Shown: positions 6,299-7,093 of the stretch, piece after piece
How positions within the stretch are numbered: the stretch's first letter is position 1
How the letters are laid out: each line of letters begins with the position of its first letter
Origin: Calditrichota bacterium
GTDB lineage: Bacteria; Zhuqueibacterota; Zhuqueibacteria; Zhuqueibacterales; Geothermadaptataceae
Assembly: GCA_008501545.1 (NCBI GenBank)
Contig: QQUM01000644.1
Coordinates: 1-7,093 of the forward strand
DNA: 7,093 nt
Reading direction: 5' to 3'
Program-made: the position numbers and the translations under genes
Notes under the pieces: generated by a model
The model's database searches: none
What the model was told of the DNA's origin: nothing
What the model saw: the letters and a program-made list of their open reading frames with translations, nothing else

Positions 6299-6355
6299 TT
6301 CATGCTATAGATGGTGGTAGTAAACCTGCTGCTAACCAGAAATAATTTTTATTAA

Positions 6356-7093
<738 letters not shown>

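Noticed and set aside
6295..6323. Possible promoter for gap (TTGATT, 17 nt, TAGTAA)
   Set aside because: Only about half of the -10 positions match and nothing extends it. Read-through from the upstream promoter is simpler.

Overview
The window is an ordinary-looking chromosomal stretch of a Gram-negative bacterium, with every gene on the + strand. An outer-membrane secretin, a retraction ATPase and a signal-peptide-bearing beta-barrel protein imply an outer membrane and type IV pili. Gene content, moderate GC and the style of the barrel protein suggest a member of the FCB-like lineages (Calditrichota, KSB1, Ignavibacteria or similar). That placement is an impression, not a demonstrated assignment.

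Layout: (1) 2-2965 is the end of a type IV pilus cluster. It holds the C-terminus of a PilP-like inner-membrane accessory protein, a compact PilQ-type secretin and the retraction ATPase PilT. The genes overlap by 35 bp and 4 bp, as in a tightly coupled operon. (2) The pilT stop codon lies inside a long imperfect inverted repeat (2953-3023), which appears to have supplied the last residues of PilT and separates the pilus genes from what follows. (3) 3124-4422 encodes a predicted outer-membrane beta-barrel protein of unknown function. (4) 4373-5125 encodes a ComF-family phosphoribosyltransferase-like protein whose start codon is uncertain; no ATG or GTG is available in frame. (5) 5126-5266 is a 141-bp intergenic region with a near-consensus sigma-70-type promoter and an AT-rich inverted repeat in the predicted 5' leader. 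(6) 5267 to the window edge is a glycolytic pair: a group III (mixed-substrate) phosphofructokinase homologue, then the first 240 codons of an NAD-type glyceraldehyde-3-phosphate dehydrogenase.

Functionally, PilP, PilQ and PilT belong to one envelope-spanning machine: PilP aligns the inner-membrane complex with the PilQ pore, and PilT powers fibre retraction. ComF is known from natural transformation, which uses the same machine, so its proximity is suggestive, but comF is also common in non-competent bacteria. The pfk-gap pair looks like a separate, constitutively promoted transcription unit.

The most notable observation is that the phosphofructokinase homologue is full length and keeps its sugar-phosphate-binding and catalytic-base residues. 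However, it has lost most of the residues that bind the phosphoryl donor (ATP or PPi): the GGD/GGE motif reads GAKS, the LGTSR-type arginine is Ser, MGR is MGS, and PKTIDND/PGTIDND is PSTIDND. It could be a regulatory or non-catalytic subunit, comparable to the degenerate alpha subunit of plant PPi-PFK, or an enzyme with altered donor chemistry. I see no CRISPR array, tRNA, rRNA or transposase, and no gene-free stretch longer than about 160 bp.
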